Shown: in pieces, positions 22,869 through 34,701 of the stretch
Position numbering within the stretch: position 1 is the stretch's first letter
How the letters are laid out: each line of letters begins with the position of its first letter
Assembly: GCA_024345305.1 (NCBI GenBank)
Contig: BRON01000006.1
Span: 1,302,001 to 1,366,000 of the forward strand
Length of the DNA stretch: 64,000 nt
Source: Mrakia gelida
Taxonomy: Eukaryota > Basidiomycota > Tremellomycetes > Cystofilobasidiales > Mrakiaceae
Direction of reading: 5' to 3'
Notes under the pieces: generated by a model
Seen by the model: only the letters and a program-made list of their open reading frames with translations
The model's database searches: none
Told to the model about the DNA's origin: nothing
Position numbers and translations under genes: made by a program

Positions 22869-25828
22869 ATGCCTGATCTCGCTCTCCCTCCTCGCCCAAA
22901 CCCACTCTCGATTTCCTCCTTACTCAGTCCCGACTCTCAACCGGATCGACCTCTACCCCCTCCTCCTCCCGCCAGCAGTCTGCCCTCCGCGTCGAGTTCG
23001 TCTGTTTCGAGCAGCAGAGAGGCTGGATCCTCTGCCTCTTCGACCGTCTGGGAAGGGAGGGAACCAGAGGAGGATGAGATGATCGCACTTAGTGCGTTGG
23101 GGGAGTTGATGGCAGGTGGGGGTGGGGTCAATGGTGAGTCCCTTTCGTTTTCGGGGATCTGAACCAGAGGATGGGGGAGAGAGGGAGGAGGGAAGAAGGG
23201 AGGGAGGAGGTTGAACGACCGGTGGAAGCGAGCGAGAGTTCGAATCAGCTCCGGCTCAATCCTACAATCCTCCTACATTCTCGAGGTTGGATCGAGAGGG
23301 AAGAGGGGAAGCATTTATATAGAGGGCATGTAGAGAAGACGCCTCGAAGGGAAGATGGGAGGCGGGGAGGGGAGGGAAAGGGAGGGAAGGGACGGCAAGG
23401 TGAAGCTGTTCCTGTTGGGTTGGACGAGGGAGCAGCGTGGAACACCTCTTTCGTATCGATTGGGATCACAAAGCAAGCGTTTACACCTCTTCAGCGTTGT
23501 TCTCATACTCTGAGCAGCTTCGGAACGTCTCAGAAGCTCCAAGGGAGCCGATCTGAGCCTTTGGGGAGGAAGGGAGGAGGTTCGCTCGTGCTTCCTTCAC
23601 CTCCCCACCTGCCTCCCCGTTCTCGACTCAGCTCCCTTCCTCAGCTCTCGGCCCAACTTCCTCCCTTCTGCTCATAAGCTGACTTTCGTCCCATCCTCTT
23701 CCCTTTGATCCCTGCAGGTCTTCCTTCTCTAACTCCGAGCTCAACAGCTGCAACAACACCCTCCGCCGCTTCGAACGTCATGGACCCTTTCGACCCGTTC
23801 GTGCTCCTCTCCCCTCTCTGCGTTCTCAGCTCCTTCTTTTCCCCACTCGCGCGTTTAGCTTACCTACCTTCCCCTTCCCTCTCTCACAGCAAAACGGAAC
23901 CAGAAGACTTCGTCTCTCGAGTCTCTCTCCTCCCAGTCGTCTCGACTTCCCTCCGAGCGTACGAGGTCGCGAAAGGAAGCAGTCGAGTTGTCAAGGTACG
24001 TCTCGCCTTTCCTCCCATCGCTCCCCTCTTTTCTTCACTGACCTGATCTTCGTTTGGCTGATGCAGTACGGAGCAGAAATGGTCGAGAGCTCAGTCAAGA
24101 CGATATCGAGACCCGTCATGGAGAGGATCGATCCGAGAGGTCATCTTACCGGCGCCGTCGGAGAGTGGGGTTGCAGGACGTTGGATCGAGTAGGAGTGAG
24201 TCCGCGAGCCCTTTTACTGTTGGCCTCTTCACTGGAGGTAACCCTGACGCCTTCTTCTCGTCCGCTCGCGTTTTCACCCAGTTCGCGTCGCCGAATCAAG
24301 GAGGACCTCCGCCCATCTTCGACCGTGGTCTTCTCCTCCAACCTGAAGCGAGCTCGTCGTCGTCGTCAGGATCTTCGTACAGAGGTCACCCAGGGAGAGA
24401 CGAGAGCTCGTCGAGATCGAGTTCTGTCGCTGGAGGGAGTCGAAGCAGGAGGGAGGACGAGTGGAGTCGAGCTGACGAGAGGTGGGATGAGAGGAGAGGA
24501 GATCGTGAGTGTTGTCTCTTTCTTCCCTTCTTTCCTTCATCCTCCTCTTTTTCTTCTGACCTAACTCGGTTCTTTTCCTTCCAGGCTCTTCGTCCACGGA
24601 TCGTCTCTCTTCGACGCCTCAAAACGCTCTGGTTCCTCAGCCCAACTCGTCGACGGAGGTCGCTCAGCAACAACCGCCTCAACAGAGTCGCTGGTCCTCG
24701 ATGCTAGTGGAAGCTGGAATGACGGCTGGTGGAATAGGAGCTGCTGTGAGCGAAGAGAGCATGAAGAGTCTTAAGTACTGTCTTCAATGGCTGCAGGTTC
24801 GTCCGACGCGTCTTCGTCTCCTGCTCTCGTCATCTTCGACCCTTCCTCTCGGCGCGTCGCTGATATTTCTTCTTCCTTCTCACCCTTCTCCCAACAGTAC
24901 GCCACAGCTCACATCGAGAACCGAATCTCTGTCCTTCGATCCTTCATCCTCTCCCTCTCCGCCTCGACCTCCGACGAACCCATCCCTCCCAACGCCCTCA
25001 TCTCTCCCTCCGCTCTCGTTACCCTCTCTCAAATCAAACGTGACGTCGTCGAAACCATCAGGAAGGTCGTCGACGTCGTCTCCAAGTACGCTGGAGGAGC
25101 TCTTCCCGAGCCTGCGAGGGACGCCGTTCGAGGCTTCATCTTGCACCTTCCCGAGCGATGGGCGGACGCGAATCAGAGGCAGATGACGGAGGGTGGAGCT
25201 GCTGGATCGAGTGCGAACGGTGCTGCTGGAGGAGCTCCTACGACGGGAGTCGCGAAGGAGGCTGCTGGGAGGGTGTTGACGCTGGCGGTTGAGAGTTTGG
25301 ATATGCTGCAGGGAGTCGCTCAGGTGTTCGGGGAGAGTCTCGAGAGGGCAGAGAGGTTTGTCCCGCTCTCTTTTTCTCATTCCCGTTTGGAGCGTCTCTT
25401 TGTTTCGCTGACTACTTCGTATATCATCCCTTCTTCTCGTTAACAGCTGGATCGAACGTCTTCGAGTCCTCGGTCTTCAGCGTCAGCAAGCTCGTCGCGA
25501 CCCTCAACAAAACGGACCTCCCCTCGCTCTTCCTCCTCCCACCTCGTCATCCAACCCCAACTCCAACTCCCAACCCCACCCCTCTTCCTCCACCTCACCC
25601 TTCGGACCTCCTCTCCCTCCTTACCAACACCACTCGACCTACACCTCCGCCATCCCCGTCTCCTCGTCGGAGGACATCTACCGTCGAGGCTCGTCGAGGA
25701 GGAGTTCGGTCCGGGACGAGGACGAGGATCCCGAGGACTGTGCTGCTGAGGAGAGGGAGAGGGAGGGGAAGAGGGGGAGGATAGAGAGGAGGGAGGTTGG
25801 GGATGCGAGAGGAATGGAGGTTGATTGA
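22869..25828 (+). CDS. OPI1: Opi1-family transcriptional regulator
   Basis: Fungal Opi1 domain protein. In budding yeast, Opi1 represses phospholipid genes, senses phosphatidic acid at the ER and is held there by Scs2. The spliced protein starts MPDLALPPRPNPLSISSLLS. Recognised blocks: DEMIALSALGELMAG, then SRVVKYGAEMVESSVKTISR followed by PVMERIDPRG, then GIGAAVSEESMKSLKYCLQW, LQ|YATAHIENRISVLRSFILSL and SKYAGGALPEPARDAVRGFI, the last also followed by LHLPERW. These match the Opi1 family core well. Exons include 22869-23133, 23718-23995 and 24067 onward; the stop is at 25826-25828. A long Ser/Arg/Asp-rich insert splits the two conserved halves. The FFAT motif of the yeast protein was not found. 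In oleaginous red yeasts this gene may control lipid metabolism, but its target sites are not in the window. Confidence 0.88.
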
Positions 25829-26290
25829 TTTCGAGCTCGGAACGACGACGCGTCTCTTTCCTTTTCTTCTCTCGTTGTTTACGCTTCGCTCTGTTGTTTC
25901 TTGGGGATACTTTCTTCTTTCGCTTTCTCGTTTATGTGTGTTCTTCGTAACCTTCTCTTTACCCTTTCCCTTTCTTGGTTTCTCCCTCACTCTTCACGAC
26001 ACGATTCAACGACGCTCTCTTCTCTCGACCCTTCCCCCCCCTTGTTGTGACCTTCGAACGTTCGAGTTAGCCGGCTCTCTGTCTCAGAGACGACCTTCGA
26101 TCAACTCTTTGAACGTGAAAAGTCAACAACCAACCTAGGCTCTGGAAGGTTTTCAAGCGATCGAGATTGGAAAAGGAAGATTTTGTTGGGAATCGAACCC
26201 TGACGGGAAGCAGCGACGTCGTCACACTCGACCTGACCTCGGGCTCCTTCCCTCCCTCCCCTCCCTTCCCTCTCCAACTCTCCAACTTCC
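25829..26290. promoter_or_regulatory. OPI1 3' flank and promoter of NVJ2-like gene
   Basis: 462 bp between tandem + strand genes. It contains one GACGCGTC copy at 25847-25854, 19 bp past the OPI1 stop, then T/C-rich sequence. The last ~60 bp before the ATG at 26291 are C/T-rich. Confidence 0.5.
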
Positions 26291-29200
26291 ATGTCCTCTT
26301 CTGCTCCTCCCCTTCCAGAGGATCCCTCTTCTCCTCCCTCTCCCTCTTCTTCTTCTCCTCCTCCTCCTTCTTCGAGTATGCTAGCGAGCGTTCTTGGGAC
26401 AGTCCTCGAAGGGACGGGTTGGCTGGAAACGCACTACAACTTGGATTCCACTCCCCTCGAAGCAGGTCTCCTCCTCGGACTGGGACTCTTTGTTGGACTC
26501 TTGGTTTCTAGGAGCTGGATCACCTTGGTCTTGCTCTTTGGAGTACCAGGTAAGTATCCTTGTTCAGTGGTAGATGAAGCGGGAGGAGAGAGGTGGACGG
26601 ACCCTCTCCCGTCCCTCCTCCCCTCCTCCCCTCCTTCGTTCGTTCGTCGAAACGATTTCTTCACATCCTGACCTCTTTCTCTTCACGTTGGAACGATCTC
26701 TCCAGCCTGCGCCATCGGTCTCCTCTACTTCCTCGCCACTCGTTCCTTCACATCCACTCCCCTAGGCGATCCCGACCCGTTCAAACACGACAAGGACAAG
26801 GTCACCAACGACTTCAACGCTTCCCAATCCAACAACTCCTCCCAACCTTCCTCCTCTTCATCTCGACCTCGTTACCACGCCCCCGTCAAACTCGGAACTC
26901 TCATCGCTCGCCGAACGTTCGAGGAATCTCGCTCCTCAGCCTCCGGAGGATCCACCATCTCCGCTTCCATCGCTCCTTTCATCAAAGCTCGAGCAACCTC
27001 AGCTTCGAACGGAGGTCAACCCATCCTACCACCAGAGCAGTACTACGCAAAACTATCAGGAGATACTCTCTACTTGCACAAGGCAGCAGACTTCAGCGAT
27101 AACCAAGCGATAGGGATCTGTCTCGCGAATCATGAGGTTCAGCTTTGGTGAGCTTCGACCTTTCGACTCCTTCCCTCTCTGCTCTTCTCTCGCTCTCTCG
27201 CTCTCGCTCTCTCGCTCTCGCTCACTGTTCCTCTCTTCTCTCTTCGTTCGCAGGCCCAAAGATACCCCCGACCCCGAACTCTTCGCTAAACGAAACGCCA
27301 TTCGAATCCATCGACCCCTTCTCAGCAGCAGCAACGGAGGAGGAGAGGGAACCAACAGCTCAGCGTCATCGTCCACGCCGTCGTTGAGTGAGACGTTGGG
27401 AGACGGAGCAGGAGAGGGCTCGGAGAGGGAGAGGAGAGGGTTGTTGAACCCTACACCTTGGTTCTTCTTCGTCAAGTCCAACTCGGAGATGGAAGAGTGA
27501 GTCGTTCGCTCTTTGTGGGAAAGCGGAAGCGGCGTCGTGGTTCGTCGAGTCTGGAGTCTTTCGTTCGCTGACTCTCGCTCTTTTCGCCTTTTGAATCGTT
27601 ACAGCTGGTACCTCGCTCTCAAGCATGCCGCTTCCCCTCAGAGGGAGGAATCCCCCTTGGATCTGCTCTCTCCTGTCTTCTCCAAGGAGGTGAGTCGACG
27701 CGTCGAACTGAAGTCGTTTCGTTCAGCTTCTGACCCACTCTTCCTTCGTGTGTTTTTGCTTGGTGGGGGGTTGATCAGGACATGGCTCAACTCGTGGAAA
27801 CGCTCGATACGGTTCCTGATCCCATCCATACGCGATGGCTCAACGGACTGTTTGGAAGGATCTTCTTGGGCGTGAACAGGACGGCTTGGTTGGAGAAGTG
27901 CGTTGCTTTTCGTTCTTCCTCTCGTTCCTGCCATCTCTTCGCAAGACCCTTCACTGACCTCCTCCCACCCCTGCGCTCTCTCTCGCCTCCCCTCTCCCAC
28001 CCACCCGCCCACAGCTTCATCACCTCCCGCATCCAAAAGAAACTCAACCGACTCCCTCTCTCCCCCAAACTCTCCCCCTTAATCGTCACAGCCGTCTCCT
28101 TCTCAGCTCCTCCACCCACCTTCTCCTCCCCCATGCTCAAAGACCTCACTGAAGACGGAGAAGCATCCATGGAAGTCAAGCTCGCGTACAAGGGAGGAGT
28201 CAGGATCTCGGTGTCCACCACGTTGACGCTCGTGGTACCGTTCTCGAAGGAACCGAAGACGTGGCCGATGGGGTTGACGATTAGGGTGAAGGATCTGGAG
28301 GGAGATTTGTTGGTGATGTTGAAGAAGCCGCCTAGTGCGAGGTTGTGGTATGGGTTTAGGGAGATGCCGAAGGTGTCGATTGTGAGTCTTCGTCGTCGTC
28401 TTCTCTCCGTTCCCCTTCCTCGATTTCGACTCGCTCTTCGCTCGAGCTTGATACTGACGAATGAATCCCATTCTTCTCACGTTATTTTAGAGCGTTCTCC
28501 CCGAGTTCAGCACGATGAAGGTGAGTATCATCGGGTCGAAGCCGAAGAAGGAAGAATCGACGCGTCTCGACGGTCGCTGACTCGACTCCTTTTCGTCTCG
28601 TCGTCCTTTCAGATCCGATGGGGAGTTCTCCTCAGTCCAATCGAGAATCAGCTCAAGGAGATTATCGCTGAGTCGGTGGTGCTTCCCAACATGTGAGTCT
28701 CCTACTCCTGCGTCGGAATCGAGTCGAGTTGAGTCGAGTTGAGTTGAGGCGAGAAGAAACGAAGCTGACCTGCTGCCGTCTTCCTCGCTTCTCTTCAGGG
28801 ACGACATCCCTTGGTTCGACACCACTCCCTTCACTCGAGGAGGAATCTTCGCCGACGCCGTCAAGAAGGAGAAGGTCGAAGGTCGACCCGGTCCAACTCC
28901 CGACGTTCCCTCCGAGGTCCTCCTCGAGACGCTCGTCGAGGCTACCGAAGGTCTTCCCACCAACCTCAGGAAACGGAACGGAGCGTCTATTCCCTCGTCG
29001 GAAGTAGCAGATCCCAACGTCGTCGGTTTGGGGATCAACAGAGTCGCGACAGCCCCGCCGGACGTCGAAACCTCGTCAACCAAGTCGACCAGCTCGACCA
29101 GCTCCTACCGATCCTGGCTCACCGGATCTCGAGGTCGCCCCTCAGCGGATACGGCGTCCCTCCCTACCGTCGGAAGCTCTCTCAGGGAGGACAGTTCGGC

Positions 29201-31190
29201 CGTCGCTTCGTCGTCGGACAGCACCGCGTCGACGGAAAGCAGCACCCCCTCGACCATCGTCGGTGGAGTCGTCGGAGTAGAGCTCGCTAGGACCAACTCA
29301 GCACCAGATCACGTGCTCGCCGATCCAGATCCCAGTCGTTCACCTCCCGAACCGTCGCAGAAGTCGCACATGAACCGAACCGGACATCAACCAGCTCTCT
29401 CGACTTCGTCCATCCCCACTCCTTCCTCGAACGGATCCTCCTCCAACTCCTCTTCGGCTACCGTCAACCCTTCCACCTCTCCCACCACTACGATGTCGAT
29501 CCTCAACAACCTTCGAGATAAGAAGTCGAGGGAGGAGGCGTTGGCGAAGGGGTTGAAGATCGCGAAGGGCTGGCAAGGGATGAAGGAGGCGAGATCACTT
29601 TGGAACAGGAAGGTTGGAGACTCGAGCTCGAGCTCGAATACGACGGCAACGAGTGCGTCAGATCGAACCAACCACGACGAGAGCTGGCATCAACGATACG
29701 TCGCGGAGGAGACGTCGACGATCTCTGACAAGAGCGACACTCCCTCGCTCTACGCGGGCAGTCTCTTCTCGAGGGCGTCGAAGGCGGATACGGCTCTCAC
29801 CTCGGAATCAGGATCACCTCCTCGAAACACTTCGTCGGATCCAACTCTCCCTCATCCTCCCTCTCCTCTGCTCGGTCGGAAACGAGGAGACTCGTCGGCG
29901 TCGTCGCATCACTCGGTCGAACATCACCCTCACCACCCAGCGAAACCTAAGGCTACCTACTTCGATCCCTACTCGTCCGCTGCAAAGCCCTCGGTCTCGA
30001 CCACGACGGTCGTCTCGACCGCGAAGGACGGCGACGAGATCGCGTCGGAACCTCCCTCCTCGACGAACCCCGTCCCTCCTCCAACCCTTCGAACCCACAC
30101 CTCCGGTTCTTCCTCCCTCGTCGCCGTTCCTCCCCCCTCGATCCCCACCACTCAACTTCACGTCGAGCCAGCTCCCTCTCTTCCCTCCTCGCAAACCTCA
30201 TCCACCACAGCCACGGGAACCACCACTCCCTCGACTCGACACAACTCGTCCTTCTCCTCCCCTTCGCAGGACGACAGATCTCCCTCCTCCGGTCCTCCAG
30301 TCAGGACCCAACTCTCCAGGAGCACGATGATGCGAGTCCCCGCCATCCCGAAGGATAGGAAAGCCGAGCAGATGTCGTTCGGATCGACTCCCCCGGAGGA
30401 AGTGGAGAACGCTTTGGATCAACACCCTTCGCGAACAACGCGTTTGGGAAGCAGCATCTACCAACTCGTTTCCGGAGCAGGATCCAAGATCCAGGGGATC
30501 TCGCCTTCGGAACTTCCTTCACCCTTCCACGACGAGAGCACTAGTACTCCTCCAGCGGCAGCAACACCGCTCGAGGATCCCCTCGTCGTCGAAGCCCAAC
30601 CCGTCTCGTCTTCCACCTCCTCCTCCCTCAACGCAAACCACCCTCCTCCCCTCCCCGACCGACCCAGAACTCCCGCGAGGGACATCCCTCCCTCCCCAAC
30701 CCAACAGGATCGTCCCCCAGCCATCTCAACCTCCTCAACTTCGTCGTCAACTTCAACTTCCCCCTCAGCGACCGAATCCCTCCTCTCCATCGTCAAACTC
30801 GATAGGGATCGTCAGTCCACCCCTACCCTCACCCCTCAGAGCAGCGTACCAACCAGTCCTGTCTCTTCGTCCTTCGCGGGAACGAAAATGGCGGAAGGGT
30901 TCCTCATCCCCGAGTCCAAGCAACAACGACCACCTACCCTCCCACCAAGGAAATCGTTCGAAGTCCCGCCCAAGTCATCCTCGGTTCCTCTGTCAACGGA
31001 TCACTCGTCCAACGTACACGCTCACGCAAAAGGACCTCCTCTTCCACCTCGAGCTGCACCCACTCCCACCGCCGTCGAGGGAGAAAGGGAGGGAGAGAGC
31101 GAGGTCGAGGTGGTCAAGCCAGCGATGACGAGATCGAGGAGCGACTCCGAGGAGAAGAGTCAGGAGGGGTTGTTCCCTTTGGAGGGGTAG
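26291..31190 (+). CDS. NVJ2: SMP-domain lipid-transfer protein (Nvj2/TEX2 type)
   Basis: A membrane-contact-site protein with the Nvj2/TEX2 domain order. After a Ser/Pro N terminus there is a hydrophobic segment spanning the first intron (LEAGLLLGLGLFVGLLVSRS, then ITLVLLFGVPACAIGLLYFL) that would anchor it in the ER. Next comes a PH-like region (KLGTLIARRTF, YYAKLSGDTLYLHK, WFFFVKSNSEMEEWYLALKH). The SMP domain then runs from WLNGLFGRIFLGVNRTAWLE through ITSRIQKKLNRLPL, MEVKLAYKGGVRISVSTTLT and LWYGFREMPK to the C-terminal IENQLKEIIAESVVLPNM. Nvj2 moves ceramide from ER to Golgi in yeast. About ten exons; two introns hold GACGCGTC (27697 and 28559). After the SMP domain a Ser/Thr/Pro-rich tail of roughly 700 residues continues in one open exon to the TAG at 31190, much longer than in yeast. 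Confidence 0.88.
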
Positions 31191-31621
31191 AGGACTCTCG
31201 ACTTGAAGAAGGGCTTGAGGGAGGTGGGAGGGAGGGTGGAGGAGAGGGAGGAGAGGGGAGGGAGGGACGACGACGACGACGACGATTTCTTGGTTTAACG
31301 ATCTTTCCTTCTTTTTGCATCTTGCTTTCTTTTGATTACGTGGTTGGGTAGAAGGGGATGGGGACGGTGATGATGATGATGATACATATACGAATACGAA
31401 CAGAACGACTGGAGGGAGACGAGGGGGTAAGTGAAAGGGAAATAACGAAGGGAAGAACGACGCGTTCGAGTTTCGACGCGACCGATTTCGGCTTTCGCTC
31501 TTTCCTTTTCTCTCTCTCTTTCGTCTCGTCCCTGTCCGACCGCGCATACATCTATATTCCACGGTATTGCGCTCTAGTATCTCCAATCGAAAGCGAAGCT
31601 ATTCAACACGACTGAGCTGAT
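31191..31621. other. convergent 3' region NVJ2-like / glycosyltransferase
   Basis: 431 bp between two stop codons. It has GAC and GAT trinucleotide runs (about 31267-31287 and 31366-31383). No gene. Confidence 0.5.
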
Positions 31622-34150
31622 CTACTCGAGTCCCAACGCGAGCATCGCCTTCTTGCTCCTTCCTCCCTCCCTACTGGCAACGAGGACTTCCCTCATCTTC
31701 TTCACCCTAACCCTGATCTCATCTCCGTCGGAGCCACTCATCCTCGAGAAGACATCGACCATCTCCCCTCGAATGGCTTCGGGAGTTCCGACAACGGTGG
31801 GTCCTCGAGCGGTGGGGCGACCGATGTTGAACTCTGCCAGCGATGAAGAACAAGACGAACGGTCAGAACAAGGAGCGATGCGAGATGAGACAAGAAGATA
31901 GGGACAAGAAAGGGAGGAAGGACAGACGCACCAGTTCTGATCTGACGCAGTTCGAACGCGACTTTGTGAACGAGACTCAACTCGATGGCGATGGTGACTT
32001 GGTCGACGGTCCCTGGCCAGGAGATCATGGGGATCTCGTGGAGGATGGCTTCGTGGACGGAGTTACTGCCGCAGTGCGTGAGGAAGAAGGAGATCGCCTG
32101 CGGGGAGGGTGGAAGAAGAGTTCGGAGTCGACGCGTCAGTTTGAGCGAGACACGTCGGAGAGGAGAGGACGGACCTTGTGGGCGAGGACTGCTGAGAAAC
32201 AAAGGGAGAAGGCGTCGAAATCTGTGATGTAGAACAGATGAGATCCCCGAGCTCCTAACAACTCACCGTTCTGGGGGATCCACGTCGCGAGATGACCTCT
32301 TCCCTCGCTCGTCGCGACCTTCGACTTGATGACGTCGACGATGCTTTCCTCGAGAACTCCTTGAGTGATGATGAATCGGATCTTGAGCTCGTTGAGAGCT
32401 TCGAGGAGGATGGCGACGTGCGCGAGGAGGGGGATGGCGAAAAGGGCGCCGAAGCTGTTCGCAACGGAGGAAGTCGACGCGTCGAGGACAAAAGATCAGC
32501 TTCGCATCTTCGACCTCTCATTCGAACGAAATTATGCAACTCACCTGATCAGAAGAACACTCTTCTCTCCAACCTCCCTAGCAGCCCGATCGAGGAACCC
32601 CATCAACTCTCCCTTGTGCTCCTCTACAGCGAACTCCTCCCCACCCCCGCTGGTCTTCGAGTTCCATTCGATCTCGGGAAGCTGAGGTCCCACCTCCCAG
32701 AAGTTCTTGAACGTTCCTTTGGAGAGTGGTAAAACCTCGGGAGAGAGGTCTCCTTCCCATACGAAGATCATACCCTCGAGCACGTCGCCTTGGAGGACGT
32801 CGATTAGGCCGTTCATGATCTGTGAAGAGACGCGAGGCACGAGTTAGCGACGACGTCTCTTCTTCGATGGAAAACGAGCTTTGACGGACTTCGAGCCATC
32901 CCGGGGCCTGAGGAGAAGTGGAAACATAAGATCAGCCTTCATTCTCGAGCCAAGAAGGAGGTGATGACAAGCAACTCACTTTGCCACCTCGCAACCGAGG
33001 GCTGGAGTTCGTAGAAGTCTGCTCGACAAGCAATCAAGTTAGTGAACGTCCTCGGGGGAGTACAAGTCAGGGGATGGAGACTCACAGACATCTCCTCCTC
33101 CGATAATATGAACCATGGAGGTGTTCTGCTCTCCGAGCTGAACGAAAGAAACTCGAACGAGATCAGCGAACGATCCACGACGCGACTTGAAACGGCAAGA
33201 ACTCACCTTCTCGTAGATCTCAAAGTCGTTCAACTGATTCCCAGGAGCTCGGCTGGCCTTGAGAGACGCTCTGTAGATGGGAGCGAAGACGGCGTGGGGG
33301 GGATTGGAAGCGAAACTGCAACCATCGAAGAAGCGTCAGCGTTGAGTTCAGTGGGCGAGTCGAGAAGACAGACGAGGATAGACTCACGCGGCGACGAAAG
33401 AGGTAGAGAGGGGAGCGAAGGCGACGATCTTGATATCCTCGGCCTTTGGCAATCCAAGAGAAACCTCGATGCTCAACTTCACAGGGAGCACGGCCGCGAC
33501 GAGAAGGACATCGGAGACGACGCGTCCGATTGGAATGGGGAAAGTTGGGACGAGAGAGTTGGTGTAGGCGTCGAGAAGAGGCTCTCCCTGCAGGGTTAGA
33601 GAGACGACAAGGGTGCGTGAGTCTTGGCTACGAGAGGACAAGGTAGGATGAGAGGCAGAAGGCGACTGACGTTCAGGAGCTTCGTGTAGGAGAGCGCAAA
33701 GTTCTGCAGAGTCTCGACGCTGAGAGTCAAGAAACACGCTGTCACCTGTCACCGTCGTCTTATCGCTCGATTACGGAATGTTGCCAACTCACACGAAGTC
33801 CCAGAGATCAAGCACTCGAATCAGACCAGCCCCAGACGCGATCTGGACCTCTCCAAAGAAAACGAGATGGAGCCACTCGAGGACCTCCTGTCCCAAGTTG
33901 AACCTGTTCTTCTCGGAGATGAGCTTCAACGACAGCTGATTGGCGGCTAGGAAGGTGATGTGGAGGCGAGGATGGAGGGAGAGAAGGTTGAGAGCGAGAG
34001 CGAGGAGGGGTCGAGCGTGTCCGACGGCTGGAAAAGGAGGAGAGGACGGGAAGGCAGGTCAGCTCTCAGCTCCCAGCTCGTTCTCTCGACTCAGACGGCC
34101 TACTCACCTACGTGAGCGACAAAGAGCGAGTGCGAAGACGAAGAAGACAT
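31622..34150 (-). CDS. UDP-glycosyltransferase, GT1 family
   Basis: GT1-family enzyme that would transfer a sugar from a UDP-sugar to a small lipophilic acceptor. It starts MSSSSSHSLFVAHV at 34150 and ends MLALGLE at 31622. The N-terminal VAHV|AVGHARPLLALALNLL contains the conserved GH..P of the acceptor domain, where His is usually the catalytic base. The donor-binding signature near the C terminus is ATWIPQN|AISFFLTHCGSNS, VHEAILHEIPMISWPGTVDQ. These match the family's W.PQ...L.H..v..F.tHcG.nS..E....p.i..P...DQ. About ten introns; two contain GACGCGTC (32130, 32476). No signal peptide or C-terminal membrane anchor is seen, so it is of the soluble type, like plant and fungal sterol or flavonoid glucosyltransferases. 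The acceptor is unknown. Confidence 0.85.
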
Positions 34151-34701
34151 CGATGAGAAGCGAAGCTCGAGAACGGTGATGTGGTGGGAGGAGGAAACAG
34201 AACGGACCTACTGGTCTGGACGCGTTTCACTTTCCAGCTGCGGAAGGGAGGGTCGTGTTGATCCGGGGTGAGAATCTCGTAAAGAAGGGGGAAACAGGAG
34301 CCAAAGCGGTAACTGTCAGACGCGAAATGAGGAAGGAGGTGGACGCAAATAGGTTGTTTCGAGTGCCTTGACGTCGGACGCGTCTCCTCCTCTTCCTATC
34401 TCTTTTTGGCGCATCCCTCTGCCCCTGTTAGGAAGGTGTTCTCCTTCGAAGAGTATTAGATCTCATCGGAGGAGCACACGGCGGGATCGGGGTTTCATCG
34501 TATGCCTGCAGCGAGGAGAAGAAACCAAGGAGCAAAAACAAATGAGAGCGAGAAACACAGAGACAGAAGGGCATGTTCGTTAGGTATAGGCAGACCGAGA
34601 AAGAGGACCAAGTCAAAGAAGGCATAGCTGAAGCAAAAGCATAAGAAAAGGGAACCATCAAAAGAGCCGAAAAGAGAAAGGAAAACGCGTCGAGTCGAAA
34701 T
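34151..34701. promoter_or_regulatory. promoter of glycosyltransferase gene, 3' flank of RGD2
   Basis: 551 bp between two minus-strand genes. GACGCGTC occurs at about 34379. The minus-strand frame at 34428-34787 overlaps the RGD2 last exon and is a shadow. Confidence 0.5.
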
